From Orobanche coerulescens (taxonomy: Eukaryota; Streptophyta; Magnoliopsida; Lamiales; Orobanchaceae): 64,000 nucleotides of DNA. The DNA lies in the NCBI GenBank assembly GCA_033398695.1, contig CM065806.1, positions 43,735,001-43,799,000 on the forward strand, written 5' to 3'. The position numbers and the translations under genes are program-made. Positions within the stretch are counted from its first letter, which is position 1; the number at the start of each line of letters is the position of its first letter. This document shows positions 46,754 through 58,930 of this stretch, piece after piece. The notes under the pieces are model-generated. The model saw only the letters and a program-made list of their open reading frames with translations. It did no database searches and was not told where the DNA came from.

Positions 46754-47280
46754 TGTTGTGCGGTGATTTATACGCCTCGACGGCGATCGATAACAAGGTC
46801 GAGCGACCGAGTCCACGACCAAAGGAGCTATGGCGAGCTTGCCTAAACAGAGATAACGGTCCACCTTCGAGTATCTAGCGACCGACTCTCAAGGCGATCG
46901 CCTTTGGCACCTAGCGATCGACTTTGGTGCCCGACCCAGGACGACCATATTGTGCCCCTAACAAGACCTTCGTCCGTCAAAGTCTACGAAGATTGGGTCT
47001 CAAAGCAGCGCCCATGTGCAGATCCGCGAAAGGCGCCGCAGAACATGTATCGTTGACCACAGCATGTCACCACCTTCTCAGCTACCGACAGACCCGCCGA
47101 AAGGTACAAGGTGGGACCACCCGTGACAGCAACTCAGACGCATGCAGACTTCTCATTGACCGCACAGCTGGCTGCCAGCAACTCCTGCGGACATTAAGGA
47201 GACCATCCCATGTGCTAAAAGACGATCCCCCGCTTATTATATTACAGCAAAGGCGATCGCCCAATATCTCCCAGTCCTAT
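46754..47280 (+). repeat. 3' LTR of D, truncated by E
   Basis: It matches the 5' LTR from its first base up to CCCAGTCCTAT, where the LTR of E begins. The remaining 600 bases are not in the window. The GCGATCGC palindromes are shared. Confidence 0.88.
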
Positions 47281-49045
47281 TGTAATACCCGGATTTTCAG
47301 TATAAATTTTTCGCGTTATTTTATCTGAGGTATATTGTATAGCTTGGTGTCTATACAGTATGGATAAAATAAATTGATAACCGAGACAGTTATACTGGTG
47401 TCACTACTAGAAAAAGGTCTATCCTTGACTCGCATTTTATGACGCACACAATATAATGCCACGCAAAATTGTAAGTCATAAAAAAACTGTCATAAATTGT
47501 AAAATCTGACAGCTAGACGACAGGCATTTTTGTGTGTCATAAAATTCGTGTCATATCTCAATTTTTTTAAAAAACACGGACCACAAAAGCTTGAAAACTT
47601 TCAAATCCCCTTTTATTCATTATTTCAAGAAGATATATCATATCTCATCTTCTCTCTCTCAAATGTTCCATCCCTCCCTCCTCTCTTTGGTGAACAACGG
47701 CAGCAACAACAACATCACCACCATCCAATTACCGCCGTCCATCACTACTTGATAACACCACAACCATCACCATCAAGGAGAAGATCAAGGGTGAGTGGCT
47801 ACGGGTTTAGATGGTGATGATCGGCTATCGCTTGGTTCGAGTAATCACCACCATAGACGCACCACCGCCGCCTTCATCTCACTACTCTCTCGGTTTTCTG
47901 GTGGTATGACAAAACTCAACCATGTTTATTATTTTCTTAATATACAACCGATTTATAAAGTTTTCGTGGATTAATATAAGGATTAAAATACGTTTTTGAT
48001 TTGTTATCATGTGGTGAAACCTGATTAAAAGTTGTTTGTTTCAATCGATTTGATTCAGATCGGGTCTAAACCCGTGTAGGGTTTCGGGTCAGTCGACCCA
48101 TTTGGGTCACGAATTGGCCATGGGTATAGTCTTGAATTGTTTATTAACTGCTTATTTGAGCTTATTTGGTTTTATTTATTTAAGTGTATTTGAGATTATG
48201 GCTTAATTGTTTTGGTTCATGGGTCTCGATTGGAAACCAGGACCCAAGAGGGTTCGCCTGGTTTAGTTTGCTTCTATACAACCACAGACGACAAAGGGTG
48301 TGTTTGTTGTCTGCTGTTGCGGCTCACACCATAGCCCTACTTGAGTGCGTTTGGTTTTGGTCTCGGTTAAAGAAAAACACAAGAGTGTTTGTTTGTTACC
48401 TATTGTAGCAGCCCACCCCAAAGGGTGATGGTTTGGTTGAGGGTATGATTCACGACCACACCAAGAGGTGTTTTCTATCTTGGAAAGCATAAATGTCTGA
48501 TCAAGTATTACTCTCCTTCTAGCCTTGTTATTTGTGACATTTTTATGATTTGTTATGGGGTGGAATTCGGATTGTCATCACATCCTTCTTTACTTTGTGT
48601 CATCTCCATTCGACCCATCAAAAAGAAAAAAGAAAGGAAAAAAAGAAAAAGAAAGATTTTGTCCCCGCTTGATCTGATTATTCTCTATATATCATCCATT
48701 GCCTGGAGTAGTTGTGTTACAAATCCTCTTTTTGTGTACTTACTGCACAAAAGTAAGTTCTAGTTCCTTTTTTTGCTTGTAACCTTGTCATTTATGTTAC
48801 AATGTCTTTTTATGTAATGACGTACTTCATATTTCACGACTCTGTGAAGTTGTAGCTACAAGAAAGTGAATTACTAGATTATAGTAATGATTTGGATACA
48901 ATATTAGTAGCCGTTCAATCTGTTCTGTAAACATAGTAAAAACTTTTACGTTCCACTCCTCTATATCTGACTGCAAACAGTATTTCCCCCACAAACCCTT
49001 AACTTGAGGCAACTATCCGTATCACGAATTATTTTGGCCATTCAG

Positions 49046-49264
49046 ATATGTCTGTAAATGTTATACTTTGCAAGCTATTCCGGTGATGCTGACACCAGCA
49101 TTGTTCGAGAGATCTGGGCTAGACTCATAGATCAAGCTCTTACAAAAGGTGGTATTGCTGAAGCTTGTGCAGTACTAAAGAGAGTCGGTTCTCACGTTTA
49201 TCCTGGTGATGGAGCTATTTTACCTTTGGATACACTGTGTCTTCATCTTGAGAAGACTGCACAG
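49046..49264 (+). pseudogene. NUP155: Captured exon of nuclear pore protein NUP155
   Basis: 219 bases (73 codons) bounded by an acceptor (CATTCAG) and a donor (CAG|GTAAGC). The translation includes SYSGDADTSIVREIWARLID and GGIAEACAVLKRVGSHVYPG, then LPLDTLCLHLEK, strongly matching my recollection of plant NUP155, a scaffold nucleoporin of the inner ring. The fourth codon is TAA where an acidic residue is expected. It is a piece copied into a CACTA element and not a working gene. Confidence 0.8.
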
Positions 49265-49790
49265 GTAAGCGTTCAAGTTGTGATTGGGTTACGACATCAA
49301 AATATAATCTCGATAGTTGATTTGATATAGGAGTAGTAAAATAATGATTGTATATAATTATTGTTTATTGATGAAAATATGCGAGTGGTCGAGTAGTGGA
49401 ATTAGTTGAAAAATATACATCATCTGTTTTAGTTTATGTGCACCCCGCGCTTATGCACACGAATTAAGAAAGAGGTGTAATGGTCCCGTAATCAATTGTC
49501 CAAAACCTTTTCAACGGATTTCTGATTCGAGTCATGTTTATATCAAAATTTTCAAACAAAGCAAGACTACTCATGGATATATTTGAATAATTAGATAAAT
49601 ATTGCAAAATAATGCTTGCTGGGCCAATAATGCTTGCTGGGCCATTGGGGAATTGGCAATTAAGGTGCTTTTCTTCGTATGTTGCCTACCAAATACCTAA
49701 TTTTATTCTCGGAGATTATGCTTCTTTAGTTTCATGCTTATCTGTTTACCAATGATTGTATGTATTTAGCTTCTATATCATATGCTTCAG

Positions 49791-50131
49791 GTCAACCAAG
49801 ATATATCTCCAGTGGTGATGACTGTAATTTCATGCTTAGTCCTGATCCTTCAACATGCAGAGGTGATTTAGCTCTTTTATTTGCAATTTTTTTTAATAGT
49901 TTTGTATTGTATAATTTTTTTGTTTAGCATATAAATGCTGCTATTTTTTCCAATAGTAAAAAGATGCCACTTTTTTCTAATTCCATCTATCCAAATCCAG
50001 CTGCATTTGTCATGATCTCATGTTCATAAGCTTTTATACAGGTTCCTGGCAATCGAAGGTTACATCAATCCTTTGATTCTATTTTTTCCTCTGAAGTTTC
50101 ATCACTTGGGGGCTTCTATGTCACACAAAGC
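49791..50131 (+). pseudogene. Second captured gene fragment, unidentified
   Basis: Two possible exons with borders: 49791-49862 (72 bases; acceptor TTCAG, donor AG|GTGATT) and 50042-50131 (90 bases; acceptor TACAG, donor GC|GTAAGG). They read ISPVVMTVISCLVLILQHAE and GNRRLHQSFDSIFSSEVSS. Both are multiples of three. I do not recognise the gene, and it does not look like the NUP155 part that would follow. A TTCGTATGAGGGTCG box occurs twice just after (50176 and 50224). Confidence 0.5.
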
Positions 50132-51180
50132 GTAAGGTGTGTTACTTGCCATCGTAAACGAGGCAGCAATTGTGCTTCGTATGAGGGTCGTGCTTTTCTG
50201 TCGTCTGCAGCTGCCAATTCTCCTTCGTATGAGGGTCGGGCTTTTACTGAACGTGCATCAACGTCCAACGAAACACGAGCCTCTAGAAATAGATCAGGTT
50301 TTTTTAGAGAGGTGTTTAAAATGATGGCTTTTATTTAGGTTCATGTCAACGACTGTTGTTGATTTCCAGTTTTTAATATTTGTGTTTCATTGACTTTGAT
50401 ATTTGACATTTGTATTTTTAATTTTGTATTATCAGGTTTTTAATTGTCATTTAATAGAAAATTAGGAACTGGAAAAAATTAATTTTTTTAAAATAAAAAT
50501 TAGGTTATGACACGCAAAAAGGAGAGTCATAAAACGTGGGTCATAAGTGCGCGTCATAGAGGGATGACGCACAAATGCGAGTCATGAAGATTTATGACGG
50601 GCCCATCCTTGACGTGCATTTGTGCGTCATAACTCCTCTTCTTGACGCGCATTGCGCGTCAAGAATAGCCCTTTTTGTAGTAGTGTGTGATTATCGTTTT
50701 TGATTGACAGATATATTCAGGATATGTTGTATCAGGTTGAACTAATTTGGATATCAGGTATACCGTATGAGAATATTTTTGGATTCAGTATGTGTATTCA
50801 GTATGCCGTATGTTCGTATTCGGTATGTCGAGACGCTTCTGACAGAATACTGGATTTTTGGCTAAGTATAAAAGCCATTACGTACGTTAAGCCTTGGAGT
50901 TTACGTACGTAAAATGTGTTAGCTTACGTACGTTATATAGTGTACATAACGTACGTAACAAGAAGAATCGGACAGTAGGGCCCGTGGTCAGCGGCTTTCG
51001 GCGCAGATGTGGATAGGTGAGTCAACGGATGTAGTTACGTACGTTATACAGGGTGTATTACGTACGTAATACGAGTATAATACTGTAGCAAGTCAACATA
51101 CGTATTACGTACGCAACAGATTAAGTGTTACGTACGTTACGAGGTGGCTGGCCGAGTCGTGGCCGAGAGGACCTGTAGTG

Positions 51181-51290
51181 GCCAAGCATGGTCGGCAGTG
51201 ACTCGCTGGGATGGCCCAGCATGGTCGGCAGTGACTCGCAGGTGTGGCCGATCACGGTCGGCAGTGACTCTCAGGGATGGCTAGGACTGG
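51181..51290 (+). repeat. 33-bp tandem repeats in the E LTR
   Basis: GGTCGGCAGTGACTC recurs at 51190, 51223 and 51256, so the period is 33. The copies diverge outside that core. Confidence 0.75.
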
Positions 51291-52113
51291 CCGATTACGT
51301 ACGTAAGGCTGTGGCCGGTTACGGCCGTAAGGGCCAGTTACGTACGTAATCCAGCTGCCGGTTACATACGTAAGGGTGCCGAACGGACTGGGCAGTGAAC
51401 AGGCCATGGCCGGTTACGTACGTAAGCCATGGAAGGTTACGGCCGTAATGTTCCGGCAGGTCCCGCCTATTTAAAGGCCTGGACCGAGTCATCCGGCCAT
51501 TTTCATGTTTTCTCTTCGTTTCTTCGCGATTTCTTCAGCAAAATTGATGGATTTGAGTAAGAACATCATGTAGCAACATGTTTTGGAAGTTGGAATCATG
51601 TATTAACATCATCTTCCACCCGGATCGAAGGTAAGAACACCTAAACTTTTGGTTTTTGGATGTTCTTGAGGTTTCTTGGTGTTTTGGCCGATTTGCTTCG
51701 TTTTGATTCACATTATTGATTGAACTTAATTGTAAACTCATAATCATTCATTATTCTTGAAGTTTTGTGGAACAAATTCGAGTATTTCTTTGAATAATCG
51801 ATTGAATTGGACTATACCTTCAAAGTGTTCGATGAAATGTCTCAATGAGTAGAACTTGGAAAATTCTACACGTTTTCGTATGAATGATGGTTGAAATGAT
51901 ATTTTTGTGATGATTCTTGGTAATTATGGGAATTTTATTAAAGGAAGATAATGAATTGGTGATCAAATGATTCGATTATGTTGTTATGATTATGGAATCG
52001 TAGTATTCTCGATGTTCTTGGTGGTTTGTTGCGATTCATGATGTTATGAGAGGTATATATGTTGAAGGACATAATTATATACACCTTGAATTATGATTAA
52101 GGTTTGTTTAGAT

Positions 52114-53470
52114 TGTTAGGAATACTTGTTAGATTTTGATGATGTCATCAGTATAAATTCAAATATTTATTACTTGGCAAAAATGTAAGGAAGAACCAAA
52201 TGAGTATCGTCTATAGGCCAAAAATAAGTTAGGCTAAAAATCGGCTAAGTACTATGTACAGCTAAGTTCATCAGAGAGGATCAGCCAAGTCAAGTCAGAG
52301 TAGTTCTGGTCAACAAAAATTTATCAGAGATGTTTGACCAGACTGCAGCCAAGGTACCTCAGACAAGTCACTTGATCAGTGAAGTCATAAACAGTGAACA
52401 TCAGAGAGGTCCAGACTGCAGAGATGTTAACTGCTCATCAGCCTAGTCGAGATCAGCCAAGTACTCCAAGTCCACGTCAGCATGCGTTGAAAAGTCAAGT
52501 ATTACGGAAAGTCACATGCAACGTGAAGAGACAAATTGGAGAGATTCCCGCAAGAGATATGATTTAAATAAATCATCGAGACCCACCTTGAAGACTTTAA
52601 TCATTTTATATTCAAAAGATTCGGCGCATCACATGCAGAGTCTTCACAACGGTCGGAAAATAGATTAAAATATGGGAATCCACCTTTGCAACGTTCAGAA
52701 AGAAAAAAATGAAGTCTAACTCTCCAACGGACGAATTTGTTCAAAAGATTTGAAACGGCTATAAGGAAAAGCTCAGAGATCGTGACCAATATATTTCCGA
52801 AGATTTGAAGCTGAGCAAACCTTACCTTATGATAATCGGTGCGAACATACTTTCAAGCGATCAAAGCATTCAAGCTATCAAAAAGCGAAATACAGCATCG
52901 AGAAAAGAGCGGTTCTAAAAGTTCATACTTAAAGAAGCTCTTAGTTGGAGAAGACAAAAACTCTTGTCTATAATTCTGAGTTCGGGGTACTTCACTGGTT
53001 GAAGTTAAGAGACTGTAAAGGCATCCAAGGATCGAGAATCAAGATGTGCAAGGCAGTCAAGTGTGGTACAACGGCACGAATTTCCAATGGTTGGAAGCTG
53101 TTGTAGTTTTGTTTGAATCACTGTAATATTTATCACTTATTGAGAATTATAGTGAATTCATCTCCAACTGGTTTGGAGAAAAGTGGATTAGTAGAGGATT
53201 ACCCCACCTCTGAGACCACTATAATCGCCTGCGTTCTTTACTGTTTTATTGCATCATACTTTAACTACTGCATTCATTGTTAAGTGTTTCATTAGTTGCT
53301 TTCTATTCGTCATCAGCTGACTTCCGCATATATTAAAGAACAAACGACTCCAAGTCATTTGTTTACCTATCAGCTGAAGAAACTCACTCTTCGTGAAAAA
53401 GAGTTTAAGAGTTTCAACAAGTCTATTCACCCCCCCTCTAGACTTGTTCCTGGACGACTTGTGACCTACA
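52114..53470 (+). repeat. 5' LTR of F
   Basis: 1357 bases, TGTTAGG...CCTACA. Its match at 62787-64000 is very close (a few differences, such as a TAA codon near 52714 that breaks a short frame open in the other copy at 63382-63591). Confidence 0.93.
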
Positions 53471-53472
53471 AG

Positions 53473-53486
53473 TGGTATCGGAGAGG
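53473..53486 (+). other. Primer binding site of F (tRNA-iMet type)
   Basis: TGGTATCGGAGAGG two bases after the LTR, matching the first part of the iMet site. Confidence 0.8.
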
Positions 53487-53548
53487 TTGGTTCATTTATT
53501 TCACGAACCAGATCTATATCAGATATATATCTTTACTCTCAGTCTATA

Positions 53549-55613
53549 ATGGAACACATGCATTCTAGACTCCCTGTGTTTTCAGTTTACGAGTATTATC
53601 TTTGGAAGATAAGGATGCAGGCACACTTATCTTCTATCCATGATGACATGTGGTGCATCATCGAGGACGGTCCATTCAACTTCGATAAGGACAACACTGC
53701 AGAGGAGATCGCAGCAGGGAAGCCAGAGAAGATTCCAAAGAACAGGACAGAGCTGACTCCCGAAGAAAGAAAGCTGGCCAATCTTGATAACCGGGCCAGA
53801 GATGTGTTATATCAAACTCTTGACAAATCCACCATGGTCAAGATAAAGAACTGCAAGAATGCCAAGGAAATCTGGGACACATTAGCTTTGATGTGCGAGG
53901 AAACGGAGCTAATCAAACAAAATAAATTGTCAATCGCTATTCAAAAGTTTGACAATTTCAAAATGAAGAACGGCGAATCCACAGATCAAGTGGACACAAG
54001 GTTCACTGAGATTATTAATGAGATCAACTCCCTCGGCAAAACCTATGGCAACAGGGAAATGGCACTGAAGGTTCTCAGATCTCTCAACCCTGAATGGAGC
54101 ATGAAGGCCATGGCCATGAGAGAGTGCAAGGACCTGAATAAAATAAAAATTCAAGAGTCGTTCTCCGATCCAAGGCTTATGAGTTCGAGCTTCCAAGTTC
54201 ATCCTCAATCGAGCCTCGCAGAGAAGGGAATAGCATTTGCAATGAGTCCCCGCCAAGAGCCTATCTCGATGTAAAGCCTCCAAATCCATTAGATTTTGAG
54301 GAAGAAATGGCGTTTATAATGCAAAGGTTCAGCAACTTTAGAAATAACTACTCCAAATACAAGAAAAATTATAAGGAGAATCCAAGAAGGAACCAGAAGC
54401 TGGAAGCTAGAAGGTTGAGTGCTACAATTGTCACAAGACAGGACACATCCAAATGGACGGTCCTGAGCTCAAGAAGGACGAGAGCAAGAAGGAGGTGGGC
54501 AGAAAAGAAGATAGAAGAAAGGCCCTCATCGGAGAAGACCAGGAGCATGTAGAATCAAGCAGCGGATTCTTTTCTGATGATGATGAAGAGTATGACTGCC
54601 TGATGGCCAACTTAGCTGATGAAGAGGTAACTTCTAAACCCTCTGGTTCAAATAATAGTTCAGCCATGTCACAAGATATGGATATGCACGAATCGGTAAA
54701 TCAGTTATTTAAAGATTTTTAAACACTCAAATCTGCACACCAAACTATATCAGCAGAGAAGACTCAGCTGCAAGATGAGAACAGGCAGCTGAAAAATGAT
54801 TTCGAAAAACTCAGCCTAGAACTGAATAAGGTTGAGATAACTGCAGCTGACTTTAAAAACTAGGCTGATGGTAATACAGCTGAGATAAACCGACTAACCA
54901 TTTTACTTAAGGAAATATCAGCTGCACTTGCTCATGCCAAAGCCGAGTTTACTAAGCTGACTCAGATAAATAAGACTCAGGCGCAGGAAATAACCTCCCT
55001 GAAGGCGTCTTCAACTATGGAAGAATTGTGTACCAATAAAAGGCCACTATATTCCAAATCAGGCCTTGGATATGATCCTCACACTCCCTCTAGTTCTAAA
55101 AGAAAGTTTATCAAGGGAGAAACAATTGTCTCGACTGTTGAGCCTACATATAAACCGATATTTAAAAACAGGCAACAACCAAGTCACGTGTCTAGGCTGC
55201 AGTCAGGTTACACAAGGCAGCCACCTAGACAGGTGACTAGGCAATGGCCCAGGCAAAAGTAGCAGCCCAGACAACATGCCCACTATTACCAACAACTCCC
55301 TAAAAACAGATTTCAAAATGGGAGGGGCAGATGGAAACCTCAAGGTTATCCCAATTTCCAAAATGAACATATGTGGAGACCTCAAAGATTTATTAAATGG
55401 TCTCAGCCAAGATTCAGAAATGGCCCACATTATCAAAATTTTGAGGAATATCCAGTATGCAATCCCAACCGGAGATTCAGACCTAGAACTTACACACCTT
55501 ATGAGGGTTATAATAACAATGTTTACAATCCAAGGAGAAATCAATTCTCCAGGAAACCAGCTAACCCCAAAGGACCCACACGGATTTGGGTACCTAAATC
55601 TCTGCTTGTGTGA
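53549..55613 (+). pseudogene. gag of F
   Basis: The ATG at 53549 opens 241 codons with copia gag text (YEYYLWKIRMQAHL, then AKEIWDTLALMCEET). A frameshift near 54150 follows. The knuckle near 54420-54460 reads CYNCHKTGHIQMDG, in which the last Cys is Gly. A coiled-coil stretch (54720-55015) with stops at 54721 and 54862 comes next. The region to 55613 is rich in Arg, Gln and Pro and has stops. It ends with RIWVPKSLL, which normally abuts protease. Confidence 0.88.
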
Positions 55614-58600
55614 TTGCAGAAAAGGTGGAAGGACTACAACCACATCTCCACAAGCTCAAATTTTGGAGGGGAAGAATGGTTTGTAGATTCTGGATGCTCG
55701 AGGCACATGACCGGGAACAAGAAGATGCTGTCCAAATACACCAAAGAAAGAGGTCCCGATGTAACTTTTGGAGATAGCTCTAGAGGACAAACAAAGGGCT
55801 TTGGAGAGCTGCACCGAGGAAATATTGTGATATCCAAAGTTCATTATGTCAAAGGGCTCAAGTACAACCTCCTGAGCATAATCCGGTTCTGTGACGAGAA
55901 GAACCTAGTAGTCTTCACCATCTGGAAATGTATGGTGATAGATATCCTGTCTGGAGAAGTGAAGCTCCAAGGTTTTAGAAGGATAGATGTCTATATGATT
56001 GATTGGAACACAGGAACACCTAACTCCTGTTTTCTATCCAAGACAGTAGCTGAGAATGGATGGTTATGGCACAAAAGACTATGTCACCTGAACTTCAAAG
56101 CCATCAATAAGATCAGTTCTCAGAAGCTGGTCAGAGGACTTCCAGATGAAGCATTCAAGAAGGAAGCGCTTTGTGATGCATGTCAGAAAGGAAAGCAGAC
56201 CAGAGCATCATTCAAGCCAGTCCAGCCTACAACTCTCACAACAAGGATATTAGACCTACTCCACATGGATATATTTGGTCCTATCAAGCCAAGGACTCTG
56301 AGCGACCGAAAGCATGCACTTGTCATAGTAGATGATTATTCAAGGTACACTTGGATTATCTTCCTATATAAGAAAAGTGAAACCTTGACCAAGCTACCTG
56401 CGCTGCTGAGAAGGATCCAGAATGAGAAATCCCTATCCATCATTAAGATCAGATCAGATAGAGGAGGAGAGTTTCTCAAAAGGCGATAACTGAGTACCGC
56501 GATCAGAATGGGATCCAGCATGAGCTCTCTGCAGCCAGGACCCCCCAGCAGAATGGAGTTGCTGAAAGAAGAAACAGAACCCTGAAGGAAGCAGCAAGGT
56601 CCATGATTGCAGAAGCGGACCTGCCCAAGAGGTTATGGGCGGAAGCCGTCAACACAGCTTGCCATACACAGAACAGGAGTATGATAGTAGGGAGACATGG
56701 CAAAATTCCCTATGAGGTTTGGAATAATAGAACTCCTACTGTTGCTTATTTTCATGTTTTTGGTTGTAAGTGTTTCATCCACAACAACGGTAAAACACAA
56801 CTAAATGCCTTTGATGCTAAAACTGATGACGGTCTCTTCATGGGATACTCACAAAGAAGCAAGGCATATAAAGTATTTAACAAAAGAACCTTAGTTGTGG
56901 AGGAAACACCCCATGTTGTTTTTGATGAATCTACTGTTGAGTACAGGAAGCAAGTTGAGTTAATTGAGAACAAGCTCAAAACAGCGACCCTTGAAGAAGT
57001 CATTATACATGACACTGGAATGGTGAACTCACCTGCAGACCATCCTGATGATCCAACTGCAGCTGCTGAAGACCCAACTGCAGATCAGACAGGATCACCG
57101 AACCTATCTTATCCAGTTGCCGCTGATGAAGACCCAACTGTAGCTGACAAAGACTCATCTGCAGATCAGAACCAACCTGCATATGACAAGACGGTAGCTG
57201 ATCCAGTTGCAGACCAGAACCCAAATGATGCAGAAATCCACCAGAGCAATTCAACAGGGGGAACAGACCCAGAAGAAGACGACATCCCCAAGTGGCTCAA
57301 AGACCATCCAATCCATCAAATCATAGGGAAGCTGACTGATGGAGTTAAGACAAGACAGTCAACCCTACCAGCAGGAATGGCTATGTTCTCATGCTTTATG
57401 TCACAGATAGAACCTAAAACGACAGAACAAGCCCTAGAAGATTACTCTTGGATAAATGCCATGCAAGAAGAACTTGAGCAGATGGAAAGAAACAAAGTTT
57501 GGGAACTAACAGACAGACCTGCTCACAAGAAGGTTATTGGCACCAAATGGGTGTACAAAAACAAGAGTGATGAATATGGAGCTGTTGTTAGGAATAAGGC
57601 CAGACTCGTAGCAAAAGGGTATGCACAGTGTGAAGGAATAGATTTTGATGAAACCTATGCACCTGTTGCAAGATTAGAGGCCATGAGACTATTCCTCGCA
57701 TATGCTGCATTCAAAGATTTTGAAGTATATCAAATGGATGTAAAAAGTGCCTTTCTGAATGGAATACTAGAAGAAGAAGTCTATGTAGAGCAACCCCCAG
57801 GTTTTGTCAAAGGAGACAAAGTCTATAAGCTGTTGAAGGCTCTCTAGGGACTTAATCAAGCACCTAGAGCGTGGTATGAAACATTGTCTGTGTTTCTTGA
57901 GAAAAATGGTTTTTGCAAAGGGAAGGTGGACAAGACCCTATTCAGAGTGGAGCACGAAGGCCACATATTAATAGTCCAGATATATGTGGATGACATCATA
58001 TTCGGATCAACCAATCCAGAGCTATGCGAGAAATTCTCTAATCTCATGCAAGGAGAATTTGAGATGAGTATGATGGGAAAGCTTAATTTCTTTCTCGGAC
58101 TACAAGTTAAGCAGATGGAAAAAGGAATTTTTATCAACCAAGCTAAGTATACCAAAGACCTAATCAAGAGATATGGAATGGAATCAGCCAAGCCAGCAAG
58201 AATTCCTATGAGCACAAGTACTCACCTGGATGCGCAGGCGGCATATCGGTAGACTCAACCCACTACAGAGGACTTATCGATCTCTTCGCACTTCACCGCA
58301 AGCAGGACATATCCTATGCCATAGGAGTTTGTGCATGATTCCAGTCCAAGCCGAAGCAATCACACCTAGATGCAGCTAAGAGGATAATAAAGTACCTTAA
58401 GTCTACAATCAATGTTGGACTGTGGTATCCCAAGGATGATAATTTCGAGTTGTCAGGATACTCAGATGCATATTTCACAGGATGCAAAATCAACAGGAAG
58501 AGCACTAGTAGAACGTGTCAGTTCCTAGGAACCAGACTGATATCCTGGTTTAGCAAGAAGCAGGTTTCTAACTCTATCTCCACCACAGAGTCAGAATACC

Positions 58601-58930
58601 TAGCAGTAGTCAGTGCATGATTTTATGGATCGATAAAGACTAAGGGATAATAATATTATTGCCAATGAAGTTCCTATCTGGTGTGACAACAATAGTGCTA
58701 TTGCAATAACCAACAATCCGGTTTTGCATTCAAGGATGAAGCACATGATGTTAAGCACCACTTCATCAGAGACCATGTGCTTAACAAAAGAGTTAGAGTT
58801 GAAAGAGTCAGCACAGACTATCAGATAGCTGACATCTTTACCAAACCTTTGCCAGAAGAAAGATTTTTGGAGCTAAGCAGAGATCTTGGATTACTAGATT
58901 GGGAATCTAGTACTGAAGCAAGCTGAAGCA
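55614..58930 (+). pseudogene. copia pol of F: protease, integrase, RT, RNase H
   Basis: Protease WFVDSGCSRHMTG (55677). Pre-integrase LWHKRLCHLNF and CDACQKGKQ. Integrase core [19 protein letters not shown] and, past a frameshift at 56489, [13 protein letters not shown]; all three acidic residues are present. [38 protein letters not shown], and YVDDIIFGSTNPE after a stop at 57845. RNase H follows with several stops (SGYSDAYFTGCKI; TTESEYLAVVSA; WCDNNSAIAITN) and ends near 58926. Decayed by three or four breaks but fully recognisable. Confidence 0.93.

Larger units (their letters stand above)
15926..47280 (+). mobile_element. Pol-less Tat-like gypsy element D
   Basis: A 5' LTR (15926-17042), a primer site, a complete gag frame, tandem repeats, an antisense gene, a polypurine tract and the start of the 3' LTR (46754-47280) lie in that order once element A (22769-46102) is removed. 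The LTRs begin TGTTGTGCG. The 5' LTR ends CAACA, and the 3' LTR is cut at 47281 by element E. No protease, RT, RNase H or integrase was found in either strand of its roughly 7 kb interior. The gag finger and the antisense gene recall the Tat branch (Retand, Grande, RIRE2), which is known to carry antisense extra ORFs. Confidence 0.85.
47402..50685. mobile_element. Non-autonomous CACTA transposon
   Basis: It begins CACTACTAGAAAAAGG and ends CCTTTTTGTAGTAGTG, near-perfect inverted ends of the En/Spm CACTA class. The 3-bp duplication TGT flanks it (47399-47401 and 50686-50688). Subterminal copies of a TGACGC/GCGTCA-type motif lie at both ends (about 47430-47560 and 50505-50670). It has no transposase. 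It carries host gene fragments with exon-intron borders. Confidence 0.93.
47281..52113 (+). mobile_element. LTR of gypsy element E (relative of G), cut by CACTA and F
   Basis: It begins TGTAATACCCGG exactly where D's LTR stops. Sense LTRs of C and G start almost the same way, so E is read on the plus strand. The E sequence is 47281-47401 plus 50686-52113. It has ACGTACGT palindromes at 50880-51440, a TATA-like CTATTTAAAGG (51467) and a leader-like A/T-rich end. F interrupts it at 52114, so the LTR end and the rest of E are not seen. Confidence 0.78.

Noticed and set aside
50880..51440. Regularly recurring ACGTACGT motif considered as a CRISPR-like array
   Set aside because: Spacing is irregular, repeats are only 8-12 bases, and the genome is a plant's.
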